The notes: generated by a model from the letters alone, not told the origin. A DNA stretch of 64,000 bases from G965276765 sp965276825 (GCA_965276825.1 OZ255630.1:1488001-1552000), one strand, 5' to 3'. Counted from the first letter of the stretch, positions 26,383 to 35,408 are shown. Numbers and translations: made by a program.

Positions 26383-27332
26383 ACCGCTCCCAACCGGATC
26401 AGGGAGGAGTACGGGTTGTCACGGTGGCGGTCACGGACCTCGTCGAAGATGCGCAGCTTCAGCGCCTGGTAGGCGTCGAGACCCCGCCCGGTGTCGGTCA
26501 CGAACGACGGGGCGGCCACCACTGCGAAGAGGGAGGCGGCCATCTCGTCGGTGCTGTCGACCAGCTGGCGGAGCACCTCGTAGGCATCGAGGAGCGAGGC
26601 CTTCGTGTAGTAGTGCCCCTCTCGCTCGGCCGGGCTCGGCCGGCGGGCGAAGCCGAGGCGGCGGATGTCGAGGATCACCACCAGGCCGGCGTGGCCGTTG
26701 ACCGCCAGCCAGTGGGCGAGAGAGAAGAGCAGCGACCTGGCGTTGTGGCGGCCGATGCGGCGAAAGATCAGGGCCGACTTGAGCGCGGAGATCTGACGCA
26801 GGTCGCCGCGCAGCCAGTCGAGCACGGCGGTGTGCTCGGCGTCGGTGACCTGGCCGGTGCGCAGCTGCGCCTGGCAGAGCCGCAACATGGCGGTGCGCAG
26901 CTCGGAGACCATGGCATAGTCGTGGTGGATCCCGGTCTGCAACGCCCGGTCGATGTCCCGGCGCAGCTCGCGGGCATCGACGCCATGGTGGGCGGCGAGG
27001 GCATCGAGGGAGAGCGCAGCTCCCGCCGGGAGGTCGTAGCCGGCCGCCGCGACCGAGCGGCGGGCGGCGATCTCGGCCAGACCGTCCCAGTCGACCTGGC
27101 GGGCCACGGCGAAGAAGACCTGCTCGAGCAGGTGCACGCGGATCGCTGAGGCGTCGACGTGGGCGACGACGTAGCCAGCCGCGCTCGACGCCGCCGCCAG
27201 CCGCTCGACGAAGGCGTCTGCGACGTCATCGTCTTGACCGATGGCGAACTTGACCGCCGCCCCCCCGGCGTCGAGGTAGCCGAGCAGGTACTCGGCCTCG
27301 ACGAAGCCGACGTAGTCCTCGACGGAGATCAA
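26379..27332 (-). CDS. Degenerate DUF2791-like ATPase homolog
   Basis: Predicted 317-residue protein. Its second half (GLVVILDIRRLGF; YTKASLLDAYEVLRQLVDSTDEM; FDEVRDRHRDNPYSSLIRL) has the layout of DUF2791/BREX ATP-binding proteins. The position expected for Walker A reads AAVKFAIGQDDDVADAF, with no GKS/T, and Walker B lacks the catalytic Glu. It is therefore probably a non-catalytic partner of the intact ATPase. The start is TTG at 27332, overlapping the previous stop (TTGA). Family assignment is by eye. Confidence 0.6.
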   Translation of the reverse strand: MISVEDYVGFVEAEYLLGYLDAGGAAVKFAIGQDDDVADAFVERLAAASSAAGYVVAHVDASAIRVHLLEQVFFAVARQVDWDGLAEIAARRSVAAAGYDLPAGAALSLDALAAHHGVDARELRRDIDRALQTGIHHDYAMVSELRTAMLRLCQAQLRTGQVTDAEHTAVLDWLRGDLRQISALKSALIFRRIGRHNARSLLFSLAHWLAVNGHAGLVVILDIRRLGFARRPSPAEREGHYYTKASLLDAYEVLRQLVDSTDEMAASLFAVVAAPSFVTDTGRGLDAYQALKLRIFDEVRDRHRDNPYSSLIRLGAV

Positions 27333-28117
27333 CGCGGGCCTTCCGTGAAGGCGATCCCGGCGTAGACCTTGGTCTGGCCGTCCCGGGTGACCGTGGTGAG
27401 CACCCCGCTGCCCCTGGTCATGGCGCTGGCCGGGAGGCTCATCCGTCGGCCGCCCTTGGTGTCGACCAGGCCGCTCTGGTCGAGCAGGTAGAGGTCCCTG
27501 GCGAGCTCCTGACGGGGGTACTCGCGAGCGGTCCCCGGGAGCAGCGTGAGCACGGCGTGCACGTCCACGAGCTTGACGGTGGCGCCGGACCGGTACCCCT
27601 TGGCCGCGACCGCGAGGTCGTAGGCGGCGACGAGGCTGGTGATGAAGGCCTCCGGCCGAAACTTCGGCGGCCGACGCTGCAGGGCGGCGAGCGTGCGGAC
27701 CACCACCGAGGGGCGGACCCGGCGATCCTTCTTCTTGTCGACCATGACGCTGTAGTCGGTCGCCGAGACGTGGACCACCGCGGGGTAGCACAGGATGCGA
27801 TCGTCGGACTCGTAGGCGGAGACGCCGGCCTCGGCCGTCGCGCCGAGCAGCTCCTTGGCGAAGTCCCCCGAGGCGAACCACCCGCCCACGTCGAAGCGCC
27901 ACCCGGCACGAGCCCCGGTCACGGCCGCAGCCGCCGCATCGGCGAGGACCACGGCGTTGTCCATCGACTGCTGCAACTCCCGGATCTGGCCGACGGCAGC
28001 GGCGGCCTTGGCCCGCTTGGTCTCCTTGAGCACGGCGGCGATCGACTCGAGCGCCCCGTCGACGCCGCGCTCCAACGCGGCCAGGGCCTCCTCGAGGCCG
28101 GGCGGTTCGGCGGTCAT
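27329..28117 (-). CDS. Unknown protein of defence-like operon, coiled coil plus possible winged helix
   Basis: Predicted 262-residue protein I do not recognise. Residues of about 5-60 are Ala/Glu/Lys-rich and could form a coiled coil (IAAVLKETKRAKAAAAVGQIRELQ). The centre has YPAVVHVSATDYSVMVDKKKDRRVRPS. The C-terminal part (RQELARDLYLLDQSGLVDTKGGRRMSL) has the spacing of a winged-helix domain. It overlaps both neighbours by four bases, so its product is likely made in step with them. It could be an adaptor or DNA-contact subunit. Confidence 0.6.
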   Translation of the reverse strand: MTAEPPGLEEALAALERGVDGALESIAAVLKETKRAKAAAAVGQIRELQQSMDNAVVLADAAAAAVTGARAGWRFDVGGWFASGDFAKELLGATAEAGVSAYESDDRILCYPAVVHVSATDYSVMVDKKKDRRVRPSVVVRTLAALQRRPPKFRPEAFITSLVAAYDLAVAAKGYRSGATVKLVDVHAVLTLLPGTAREYPRQELARDLYLLDQSGLVDTKGGRRMSLPASAMTRGSGVLTTVTRDGQTKVYAGIAFTEGPR

Positions 28118-30036
28118 GGCGCACCTCCAGAGATGGTCGACAAGGCGGCACCGTCGCGGACCGGTCCCTGATCCGACACCGGTCGAACCTCGACAGCGAC
28201 GTCGCCCCGCTTGGAGAACCCGAGCAGGAGCGTGTCGCCGATCCGGGCACCGGCGGCCAGGGCCAGGGCCCGAACGGAGCCCCTGACGGGGTGGCTTCCC
28301 TCGTGGACGACCACCACGGGCCCGTAGCGGCTGGAGAAGACGCGCCGGCTCGGCACCGTCACACCGAGGCCATCGGCGAGGGACGCCGGCACGGGGGCCT
28401 CGGCGCCACGGAGGACCTGAGCGTCGACGCGGACCCACAGCCAGAGACGGTCGTCGATCACCTCCGGGGCCTCGGCGGCGGCCGCCTCGGTGGACCGGCT
28501 CGGCGCCGGCAACAGGGGGGCAGGACGGAACCCGACACGGGCGGGAGGGGCCTCACGGTGCTGGTCGGACCAGTCCGCCAGGGCGATGGTGCCGTCAGGC
28601 AGGCGGCGGAAGCGCGGCTTGCGGGCCGTCGCGCCCACCCTGGCCGCGGTCTCGTCGCGACCACCCTCCGACAGGCACGCCACGATCTCAGCGGGCGGCA
28701 GGGCGCGGCCGTGAGCGTCGAGCACCCGCTCGAGCGCATCGGGGAGCGACCCGGTGACCATCACGGCCAGGTCGTGGACGACGGCGGCGTGGTTGGCCCG
28801 CAACCACGCCCCGGACGTGCCCGCGTCGAAGCCGATCTCGCCTTCGACGTCGGCCAGGCGGCGCACCCCCCCGTCACCGGACAGGCAGGCCTCGGTTCGA
28901 GCGACGATCTGCGCGTCGATGGCGATCCACCCGGGCCGCGCTCGCAGAGGCCGATACGGGCCGGCCAGCCAGACGACGACGTCTTCGGAGGCAGCATCGA
29001 CGCCCAAGCGGCTCAGCGCGGCGTCGACCACCTCGATGCTGGCGGCCGGGCCGAGACGCTCGCGCAGGCCGGCGACCAGCCACGCCAGCGGACCAGGAGA
29101 CGCCTCCAGCGCAGCGCGCGCCCGCCACTCCGCCCGGCGCAGGAGCTCCCATGCTCGCCGAGCCGGCACGCCGTGCTCCTCCGCCATGGCTTGGGGCGAG
29201 GGCACAGCCGTGCGCCACGCCGTCGACGCCCTCCACAGCGCCCGGCTGCGGTCGTCGCCCACGGCCTCGATCACGACGCCGAGCGAGCCGTCCAGGGCGC
29301 AGGCCCAAGGAGCGCGCTCGCGCACCAGCCGGTCGGCGGCGCGACGGACCGGGGCCGGCGCGTCACCCGCGCGCAGGCCGAGCAGCGCCTCGGTCACGGG
29401 CTGGACGTGGGCCGCTCGCTCGAAGCGCAGCACGACGTCCAAGTCCTCCTCGTGGGCGCCACCGGCGCCCGGCGCCGAGGCGGCCACGCCAGACAGGCTC
29501 CGCTCGAAGCAGAGGCCGAGGACCTCGGCGAGGGTCGCTGCGCCGACGTTGGGCAGGGCTCCCACGTCGGCGAGCTGGCGATCGAGGAGGGTGCCCCACC
29601 GGTTCCACCCGGCCCGGTCGAGCACCCCCTCGAGGCGGGGTCCGCACGTGCCCGGCACGAGCGGACCGTCGGGGAGGACCCCGGCGCCGGGAGCGAGGTC
29701 GCCGAGGCGAAGAGCAGCCGCCCGCTCGATGGCCCAACCGCCGCCCAGGACCTCCTCCAGGGTTCGACGCAGCTCCCGGCGCCGCCCCGGCTCTGCGATG
29801 CCGACGAGCGGCCAAGCGGCGACGGAAGCGGGGATGCCCCCTGGTCTGGGCCGATCGAGGGCTCCCTTTGCGTTCTTGGCGTCAGCGGCACGGCCACCGG
29901 CCGCTGCGAGCCCGGAGCGGAGCCGCTCGCACCCGTCGTCGTCGAGCAGCGCACCGACCCTCAGGGCGTCGGCGAGGGTCGGCGGCTGGCGCTCGGTGCG
30001 GCCCCGCACCACCGAGGATCGAGCTTTGCGGACCAC
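28114..30036 (-). CDS. Large HTH/winged-helix protein, first gene of defence-like operon
   Basis: Predicted 640-residue protein, mostly helical. Residues of about 277-310 (SPQAMAEEHGVPARRAWELLRR) look like a sigma-region-4-type HTH. Around 474-490, RFRRLPDGTIALADW looks like the end of a HARE-type or other winged helix. No nuclease or methylase motif was found. I do not recognise a named family. The GTG at 30036 is inferred; the frame is open further upstream into hisF. It likely gives the complex DNA binding or sensing. Confidence 0.55.
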   Translation of the reverse strand: MVRKARSSVVRGRTERQPPTLADALRVGALLDDDGCERLRSGLAAAGGRAADAKNAKGALDRPRPGGIPASVAAWPLVGIAEPGRRRELRRTLEEVLGGGWAIERAAALRLGDLAPGAGVLPDGPLVPGTCGPRLEGVLDRAGWNRWGTLLDRQLADVGALPNVGAATLAEVLGLCFERSLSGVAASAPGAGGAHEEDLDVVLRFERAAHVQPVTEALLGLRAGDAPAPVRRAADRLVRERAPWACALDGSLGVVIEAVGDDRSRALWRASTAWRTAVPSPQAMAEEHGVPARRAWELLRRAEWRARAALEASPGPLAWLVAGLRERLGPAASIEVVDAALSRLGVDAASEDVVVWLAGPYRPLRARPGWIAIDAQIVARTEACLSGDGGVRRLADVEGEIGFDAGTSGAWLRANHAAVVHDLAVMVTGSLPDALERVLDAHGRALPPAEIVACLSEGGRDETAARVGATARKPRFRRLPDGTIALADWSDQHREAPPARVGFRPAPLLPAPSRSTEAAAAEAPEVIDDRLWLWVRVDAQVLRGAEAPVPASLADGLGVTVPSRRVFSSRYGPVVVVHEGSHPVRGSVRALALAAGARIGDTLLLGFSKRGDVAVEVRPVSDQGPVRDGAALSTISGGAP

Positions 30037-30083
30037 GTCCGAACGGTAGCCAACGGCGCCGAGGGTTTGGTCGATCGCCACCT

Positions 30084-30884
30084 CTACGTCCTGTCGGGCG
30101 CCGGCACGGGCCGCACGACGACGCCGGCCGCGGTGAGGGCCGCCTTGGCGTCGGCGATCGACGCTTCGCCGAAGTGGAAGATCGACGCGGCGAGCACGGC
30201 GTCGGCGTGGCCGTCGACCGCTCCGGCGACCAGGTCGTCGAGGGCCCCGACCCCGCCGCTGGCCACGACCGGGATCCCGATGGCGTCGGCCACGGCCCGG
30301 GTGAGCTCGAGGTCGAAGCCGTGCCGGGTGCCGTCGCGGTCCATCGAGTTGAGCACCACCTCCCCAGCGCCGAGGCGCTGGCTGCGGGCCGCCCAGGCCA
30401 GGGCGTCGATCCCCGTCGCCGTCCGGCCACCGTGGGTGAAGACCTCGAAGGCGGCGCCGTCGGGCCGGCGGCGCACGTCGATGCCGACCACGGCGCACTG
30501 GGAGCCGAAGGTGTCGGCGATCTCGGTGACGAGCTCCGGGCGGGCGACGGCCGCCGAGTTGACGCTCACCTTGTCGGCGCCGGTGCGCAGGAGGCGTCGG
30601 GCGTCGTCGAGGGTCCGCACGCCCCCGCCGACGGTGAGGGGCACGAACACCTCGTCGGCGGTCCTCGCCACCACGTCGAGCATGGTGTCGCGGCCGTCCG
30701 ACGATGCGGTGATGTCGTAGAAGACCACCTCGTCGGCCCCTTCCGCGTCGTAGCGGGCGGCGAGGGCGACCGGGTCACCGGCGTCGCGCAGGTCGGCGAA
30801 GCGCACGCCTTTGACCACCCGGCCGCCGTCGACGTCCAGGCAGGGCACCACCCGCACGGCCCGGACGGTCGCCCCGGGGCTCAC
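30084..30884 (-). CDS. hisF: Imidazole glycerol phosphate synthase cyclase subunit
   Basis: Pairs with HisH to make imidazole glycerol phosphate and AICAR. The catalytic Asp residues are in VVPCLDVDGGRVVKG and near VLNSMDRDGT; VASGGVG binds phosphate. Predicted 266 residues. The GTG at 30884 overlaps the hisA stop (GTGA). Last his gene; the next gene downstream starts 47 nt after its stop. Confidence 0.95.
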   Translation of the reverse strand: MSPGATVRAVRVVPCLDVDGGRVVKGVRFADLRDAGDPVALAARYDAEGADEVVFYDITASSDGRDTMLDVVARTADEVFVPLTVGGGVRTLDDARRLLRTGADKVSVNSAAVARPELVTEIADTFGSQCAVVGIDVRRRPDGAAFEVFTHGGRTATGIDALAWAARSQRLGAGEVVLNSMDRDGTRHGFDLELTRAVADAIGIPVVASGGVGALDDLVAGAVDGHADAVLAASIFHFGEASIADAKAALTAAGVVVRPVPAPDRT

Positions 30885-31633
30885 CACGGCGAGCCGCCGT
30901 CGAGGGAGGCGCAGGCGGCGACGGCGTCGGGCACCGTCAAGGCGCCCTCGTAGAGCGCCTTGCCGACGATCACCCCTTCGAGGCCGCGGCCGTCGGAGCG
31001 GATGCCGGCGAGCACCCGCAGGTCGTCGGCGCCCGACACCCCGCCGGAGGCGACGATCGGCGCGCCGGTGAGCTCGAGCAGGCCGGCCAGGCCGACCACG
31101 TCGGGGCCGGCCAGCCGACCGTCACGGGCGATGTCGGTCACCACCACGGCGGCCGCGCCGGCGCGGATCACCTCGGGCACCAGCTCGGCGACCCGGCGGC
31201 CGCCGCCCTCCACCCAGCCCTTGACCATGACCTCGCCGTCGCGATGGTCGAGGCCGACCGCCACGCGACCAGGCCAGCGGCCGGCGAGATCGGCGACGAG
31301 CTCGGGCGCGGTGATCGCCGCGGTGCCGACCACCACCCGGGTCACGCCCAGGTCGAACAGGGCGCCCGCCTGGTCCACCGAGCGGACGCCCCCGCCGACC
31401 TGGACAGGGACGGTGACCGCGGCGACGATCGAGGCGATCACGTCCCGGTTGCCGGGCGTGCCCGTGCGGGCCGCGTCGAGGTCGACGACGTGGATCCACG
31501 CGGCGCCCCCGGCCGCCAGGTCGCGGGCCACCACGACGGGATCCGGGCGGTAGACCGTCTCGCGCTCGAAGTCACCCTCGACCAGGCGCACGACCTGCCC
31601 GTCGCGCAGATCGATGGCGGCGAAGAGGTCCAC
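30881..31633 (-). CDS. hisA: ProFAR isomerase
   Basis: Isomerises the ring-opened intermediate (ProFAR to PRFAR). The barrel protein has FAAIDLRDGQVVRLVEGDF, QVGGGVRS, VVTDIARDGRLAGPD and the phosphate loop VASGGVSG. Predicted 250 residues. In many actinobacteria this gene is the dual-function priA; because a separate trpF is present here, a single function is more likely. The GTG at 31633 begins 2 bases after the hisH stop. Confidence 0.93.
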   Translation of the reverse strand: MDLFAAIDLRDGQVVRLVEGDFERETVYRPDPVVVARDLAAGGAAWIHVVDLDAARTGTPGNRDVIASIVAAVTVPVQVGGGVRSVDQAGALFDLGVTRVVVGTAAITAPELVADLAGRWPGRVAVGLDHRDGEVMVKGWVEGGGRRVAELVPEVIRAGAAAVVVTDIARDGRLAGPDVVGLAGLLELTGAPIVASGGVSGADDLRVLAGIRSDGRGLEGVIVGKALYEGALTVPDAVAACASLDGGSPW

Positions 31634-31635
31634 GG

Positions 31636-32271
31636 TCAGGCCCGCCACGCCAGGGCGCCGACGAGCGAGGCGAAGTTGGCCAGCAGGGCCAGGCCGGTCG
31701 GGCCCGACTTCTCGGGGTGGAACTGGGTGGCCCACAGCCGACCCTGCTGGACGACGGCCGCGACCGGGCCGCCGTAGTCGCAGGTGGCGACCACCTCCGG
31801 ACCCATCGGGGCGGCGTAGGAGTGGACGAAGTACACCCACGGAGCGGCCGCCGGCCCCTCGAAGCGGGGCCCGGTGAGCAGAGCCGACGCCCCCGGTCGG
31901 TGGCGGAGGAGGTTCCACTGCATCTGGGGGTGCTTGACGCCGGCGGGGAGCCGGGCGACGGTGCCGGGCAGGAGACCCAGGCCGGCGGCGCCGGGCGACT
32001 CCTCGGACCGCTCGTAGAGCAGCTGCATGCCGACGCAGATGCCGAGGAGGGGGATGCCGCGCACCACCGCGTCGGTGACGACCTCGTCGAGCCCGGAGGA
32101 GGCCAGCGCCTCGCGGCAGCGGCCGAAGGCGCCGACCCCGGGCAGTACGAGCCCGTCGGCGTCGGCCGCCTCGTCGGGTTCGGCGACCAGATGGGCGTCG
32201 ACCCCCTGGCGCTGGAGCGCCTTCTCGGCCGAGCGCAGGTTGCCGATCCCGTAGTCGAGGACGGCGATCAC
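31636..32271 (-). CDS. hisH: Imidazole glycerol phosphate synthase glutaminase subunit
   Basis: Class I glutamine amidotransferase feeding ammonia to HisF. The nucleophile Cys is in LGICVGMQLL, and His and Glu are in QFHPEKSG. The N-terminal DYGIGNLRSAEKAL is typical. Predicted 211 residues. The GTG overlaps the hisB stop (GTGA). Confidence 0.95.
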   Translation of the reverse strand: MIAVLDYGIGNLRSAEKALQRQGVDAHLVAEPDEAADADGLVLPGVGAFGRCREALASSGLDEVVTDAVVRGIPLLGICVGMQLLYERSEESPGAAGLGLLPGTVARLPAGVKHPQMQWNLLRHRPGASALLTGPRFEGPAAAPWVYFVHSYAAPMGPEVVATCDYGGPVAAVVQQGRLWATQFHPEKSGPTGLALLANFASLVGALAWRA

Positions 32272-32936
32272 GGTCGGCTCGCTCCCGGCGCCGAGGGTCC
32301 GCCCCCCGCCGGGGCCACCGAGGCGGCGCCGGCGGTCAGGGTGCCCTTGGTCGACGGCACCCCGCCACCTTCCAGCCGCACGGCGTCGCGCAGCGCCCGG
32401 GCCACGCCCTTGAAGGTGGCCTCCAGGATGTGGTGGGTGTTGCGCCCGTACCTCAACCTCACGTGGAGGGTGAGAGATGCGCTGTGGGCGAAGGCGCGCC
32501 AGAACTCCTCCGACAGCTGCGGGTCGAACCCCGGCCGGCCGAGCAGGAAGGCCTCGCCGCCCGGCGCCGGGTCGACGTCGTAGACGAGGAACGGCCTCCC
32601 CGACAGGTCCACGGCCACCTCGACGAGGGCCTCGTCGAGCGGCACGTCGATGGACGCGAAGCGCCGCACGCCGGCCTTGTCCCCGAGGGCCTCGGCCACC
32701 GCCTCGCCGAGGAGGATGCCGACGTCCTCGACGGTGTGGTGGGTGTCGACCGCGACATCGCCGTCGGCCACCACCCGCAGGTCCCAGCCGCCGTGCTTGC
32801 CCAGCTGGGCGACCATGTGGTCGAAGAAGGGGATGCCGGTGGTCACCTCGATCCGGCCGTGGCCGTCGAGGTCGACCTCGACGTCGACGGTGGTCTCCTT
32901 GGTGGCCCGGCGTCGGGCGGCGGTGCGGGCGGTCAT
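32268..32936 (-). CDS. hisB: Imidazoleglycerol-phosphate dehydratase
   Basis: Manganese enzyme of histidine synthesis, monofunctional (no phosphatase domain). The two metal motifs DTHHTVED and NTHHILEATFK are present, with FFDHM before them. Predicted 222 residues; the last 25 or so (GTLTAGAASVAPAGGG and on) extend beyond the usual end near KGTL. ATG start. 92 non-coding bases separate it from hisC; they hold G-rich low-complexity sequence only. Confidence 0.95.
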   Translation of the reverse strand: MTARTAARRRATKETTVDVEVDLDGHGRIEVTTGIPFFDHMVAQLGKHGGWDLRVVADGDVAVDTHHTVEDVGILLGEAVAEALGDKAGVRRFASIDVPLDEALVEVAVDLSGRPFLVYDVDPAPGGEAFLLGRPGFDPQLSEEFWRAFAHSASLTLHVRLRYGRNTHHILEATFKGVARALRDAVRLEGGGVPSTKGTLTAGAASVAPAGGGPSAPGASRP

Positions 32937-33028
32937 CGGCGGGCTCCTGGGCGGACGGACGGGGGGCGGATTCGGCGAGGCGAGGCGGTGCGGGGCGAGG
33001 TGGGCCGGCGGGGGCCAGGTGAGGCCGG

Positions 33029-34102
33029 TCAGGTGAGGACGGCGGCGAGGGCGGCGGCGAGGGCGGCGAGGAACCGGTCGTCCTCGGCCGGGGTGCCGAC
33101 GGTGACCCGCAGGCAGCCTTCGAGGCCGGGCCACGACGAGGTGTCGCGCACCAGCACCGACCGGCGGACGAGCTCCTCCCAGACGTCGGCGCCGGCGCGG
33201 CCGTGGGGGCGGAAGAGCACGAAGTTGGCCTCCGACGGCCAGCACGTCACCGGGAGGACGCCGAGGGCGGCGACCAGGCGCTGGCGCTCTCGGACCACAT
33301 CGGCGACCCGTTGGTCCATCTCGGCGGTGAAGCGGACGGCCAGGGTGCCGGCCAGCTGCTTGGCCGCGTCGAGGTGGTATGGGAGGGTGACCCGCTCGAG
33401 CATGGCCACCACGGGCGCAGGGCCGAGCAGGTAGCCGAGGCGGAGGGCGGCGAGCGACCACGTCTTGGAGAAGGTGCGGGTGACGACGAGGGGCAGATCG
33501 TCGTCAATCAGGCCGACGGCGCTGTGGTCGGCAAACTGCCCGTACGCCTCGTCCACCACGACCAGCCCAGGGGCGGCGTCGACCACCCTCGAGATGGTGG
33601 TCGGGTGCTCGGTGGTGCCGGTCGGGTTGTTGGGCGAGCAGAGGAAGGTGACGGCCGGCCGGTGGGAGGCGAGGACGTCGATGGCCAGGTCGACGTCGAG
33701 GGAGAAGTCGTCCCTGCGGCCGCTCTCGACCACCCCCGTCCCGGTGACATGGGCGATGTGGGCGTGCAGCGCGTAGGTGGGCTCGAAGGTCGCGGCCACC
33801 CGGCCGGGGCCGCCGTAGGCCAGGCAGACCGATTGGAGCACCTCGTTGGACCCGTTGGCCACGAAGACCTGGTCAGCGCGCACCCCGTGGAGCCCGGCGA
33901 TGGCGGCGCGCAGGCCGGTGGCGGCGCGATCGGGGTAACGGTGCCAGGCCACGTCGGCCAGGCCGGCCCTGAACGCGTCGAGCCACCCGGCCGGTGGCGG
34001 GTACGGCGACTCGTTGGTGTTGAGGCGGACCTCGACGTCGACCTGGCGGGAGTGGTAGCCCTCCCGCAGCCCGAGGTCCTCCCTCGGCTCGGGGAGGCTC
34101 AC
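33029..34102 (-). CDS. hisC: Histidinol-phosphate aminotransferase
   Basis: PLP class II aminotransferase. The PLP lysine is in RTFSKTWSLAALRLGY; NTNESPYPPP and SPNNPTGTT are substrate and cofactor motifs. Predicted 357 residues, normal. GTG start 4 nt after the hisD stop. In the operon hisD-C-B-H-A-F. Confidence 0.94.
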   Translation of the reverse strand: MSLPEPREDLGLREGYHSRQVDVEVRLNTNESPYPPPAGWLDAFRAGLADVAWHRYPDRAATGLRAAIAGLHGVRADQVFVANGSNEVLQSVCLAYGGPGRVAATFEPTYALHAHIAHVTGTGVVESGRRDDFSLDVDLAIDVLASHRPAVTFLCSPNNPTGTTEHPTTISRVVDAAPGLVVVDEAYGQFADHSAVGLIDDDLPLVVTRTFSKTWSLAALRLGYLLGPAPVVAMLERVTLPYHLDAAKQLAGTLAVRFTAEMDQRVADVVRERQRLVAALGVLPVTCWPSEANFVLFRPHGRAGADVWEELVRRSVLVRDTSSWPGLEGCLRVTVGTPAEDDRFLAALAAALAAVLT

Positions 34103-34106
34103 GGCG

Positions 34107-35408
34107 TCAGCTCCCCGCCACCCGCATGCGGACCGACTCGGCGTGGGCGGCCAGGCCCTCGGCACCGGCGATGGCCGCCACGTGGGGGGCCAGGCGGGCC
34201 AGGGCGTCGCGGTCGAGGTCGACCACGTGGATGTGCTTGGCGAAGTCGTCCACCCGCAGCGCGGAGCCGAACCGGGCGGAGCGGGCCGTCGGCAGCACGT
34301 GGCTCGGGCCGGCCACGTAGTCGCCGACGCTGGCCGGCGCCCAGGGTCCGACGAAGACCGCGCCCGCGCTGCGGACCAGGGGGAGCAGGGCCTCGGGGTC
34401 GGCGGTGAGCAGCTCGAGGTGCTCGGCGGCGACCACGTTGGCCACCTCCATGGCCGCTTCGGGCCCATCGACCAGCACCGCGTAGCCGCCCCGTTCGAGG
34501 GTGGAGGTGATCTCCGCCCGCCGGGGCGACGCCTCGGTCAGACGCTCCACCGCGTCGGTCACCGCCTCGAGCACGTCGTCGGACCAGGTGACCAGGTAGC
34601 TGAAGCCGTCGGGTCCGTGCTCGGCCTGCACCACCAGGTCGATGGCCACCCAGTCGAGGTCGACGGTGCCGTCGGCGACGACGGCCACCTCGGATGGGCC
34701 GGCGAAGGCGGACGGCACCCCCACCGCTCCCTCCTGGGCGACGAGACGCTTGGCGGTGGCCACGTAGATGTTGCCGGGGCCGACGATCACGTCGACCGCG
34801 GGGATGGTCTCGGTGCCGTAGGCGAGGGCCCCGACGGCCTGCGCACCGCCGACCCGGTACACCTCGTCGACGCCGGTGATCGCGGCGGCGGCGAGGATGG
34901 CGGGGTGGACCCGGCCGTCGGGCCCCGGGGGGGTGGCGACGGCCAGCTGGTCGACCCCGGCGACGCGTGCGGGGACGCCGGCCATGAGCACCGACGACGC
35001 CAGCGGGGCCAGGCCGCCGGGGACGTAGAGGCCGGCCCGCTCGACGGGCCGGCGCAGATCTCGCACCCGCAGGCCGCGGTCGACGTGGTCCCCGTCGAGG
35101 TGGAGCTGTGTGCGGTGGTAGGCCGCGATGTTGTCCCTGGCCGTCTCGAGCGCGTCGCGCAGCTCGGGGTCGATGGCCTCCACGGCGGCGGCGACCTCGG
35201 ATGGGGGCACGCGCAGCTCGTCGACGTCGACCCCGTCGAAGCGCCTGGTCAGCTCCCGCAGCGCGGTGTCGCCGCCGGTCCTGACGGCCGCCAGGATGCT
35301 CCGCACCGCTTCGACCGGAACCTCACCGCCGAGGTCGGGGGCGGGGAGCAGGCTGCGCAGCTCACCCGTCGCGCCGCGCAGGTCGATCCGGGTCAGGAGA
35401 GGGGCCAT
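34107..35408 (-). CDS. hisD: Histidinol dehydrogenase
   Basis: Zinc enzyme of the last two oxidations of histidine synthesis. Recognisable stretches are VPGGLAPLASSVLM, VGPGNIYVATAKRL, PSAFAGPSEV and the metal region LVVQAEHGPDG. Predicted 433 residues, normal. First gene of the operon. Only 21 bases separate its ATG from a divergent small gene, so the promoter must lie in or across that gap; a TAGCAT element is found 10 nt upstream. Confidence 0.95.
   Translation of the reverse strand: MAPLLTRIDLRGATGELRSLLPAPDLGGEVPVEAVRSILAAVRTGGDTALRELTRRFDGVDVDELRVPPSEVAAAVEAIDPELRDALETARDNIAAYHRTQLHLDGDHVDRGLRVRDLRRPVERAGLYVPGGLAPLASSVLMAGVPARVAGVDQLAVATPPGPDGRVHPAILAAAAITGVDEVYRVGGAQAVGALAYGTETIPAVDVIVGPGNIYVATAKRLVAQEGAVGVPSAFAGPSEVAVVADGTVDLDWVAIDLVVQAEHGPDGFSYLVTWSDDVLEAVTDAVERLTEASPRRAEITSTLERGGYAVLVDGPEAAMEVANVVAAEHLELLTADPEALLPLVRSAGAVFVGPWAPASVGDYVAGPSHVLPTARSARFGSALRVDDFAKHIHVVDLDRDALARLAPHVAAIAGAEGLAAHAESVRMRVAGS

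Noticed and set aside
23569..30036. Complete BREX system
   Set aside because: No pglZ phosphatase, pglX methylase, brxC or Lon-like gene is present; only the BrxD-like ATPase and a helicase recall BREX.
28291..30720. Plus-strand open frame of 809 codons opposite the defence-like operon
   Set aside because: Composition is typical of an antisense frame in GC-rich DNA, no domain is visible, and the minus-strand genes are mutually overlapping and ordered.
30881..31633. Dual-function priA
   Set aside because: A separate trpF is present at 8571-9239, so the enzyme is named hisA.
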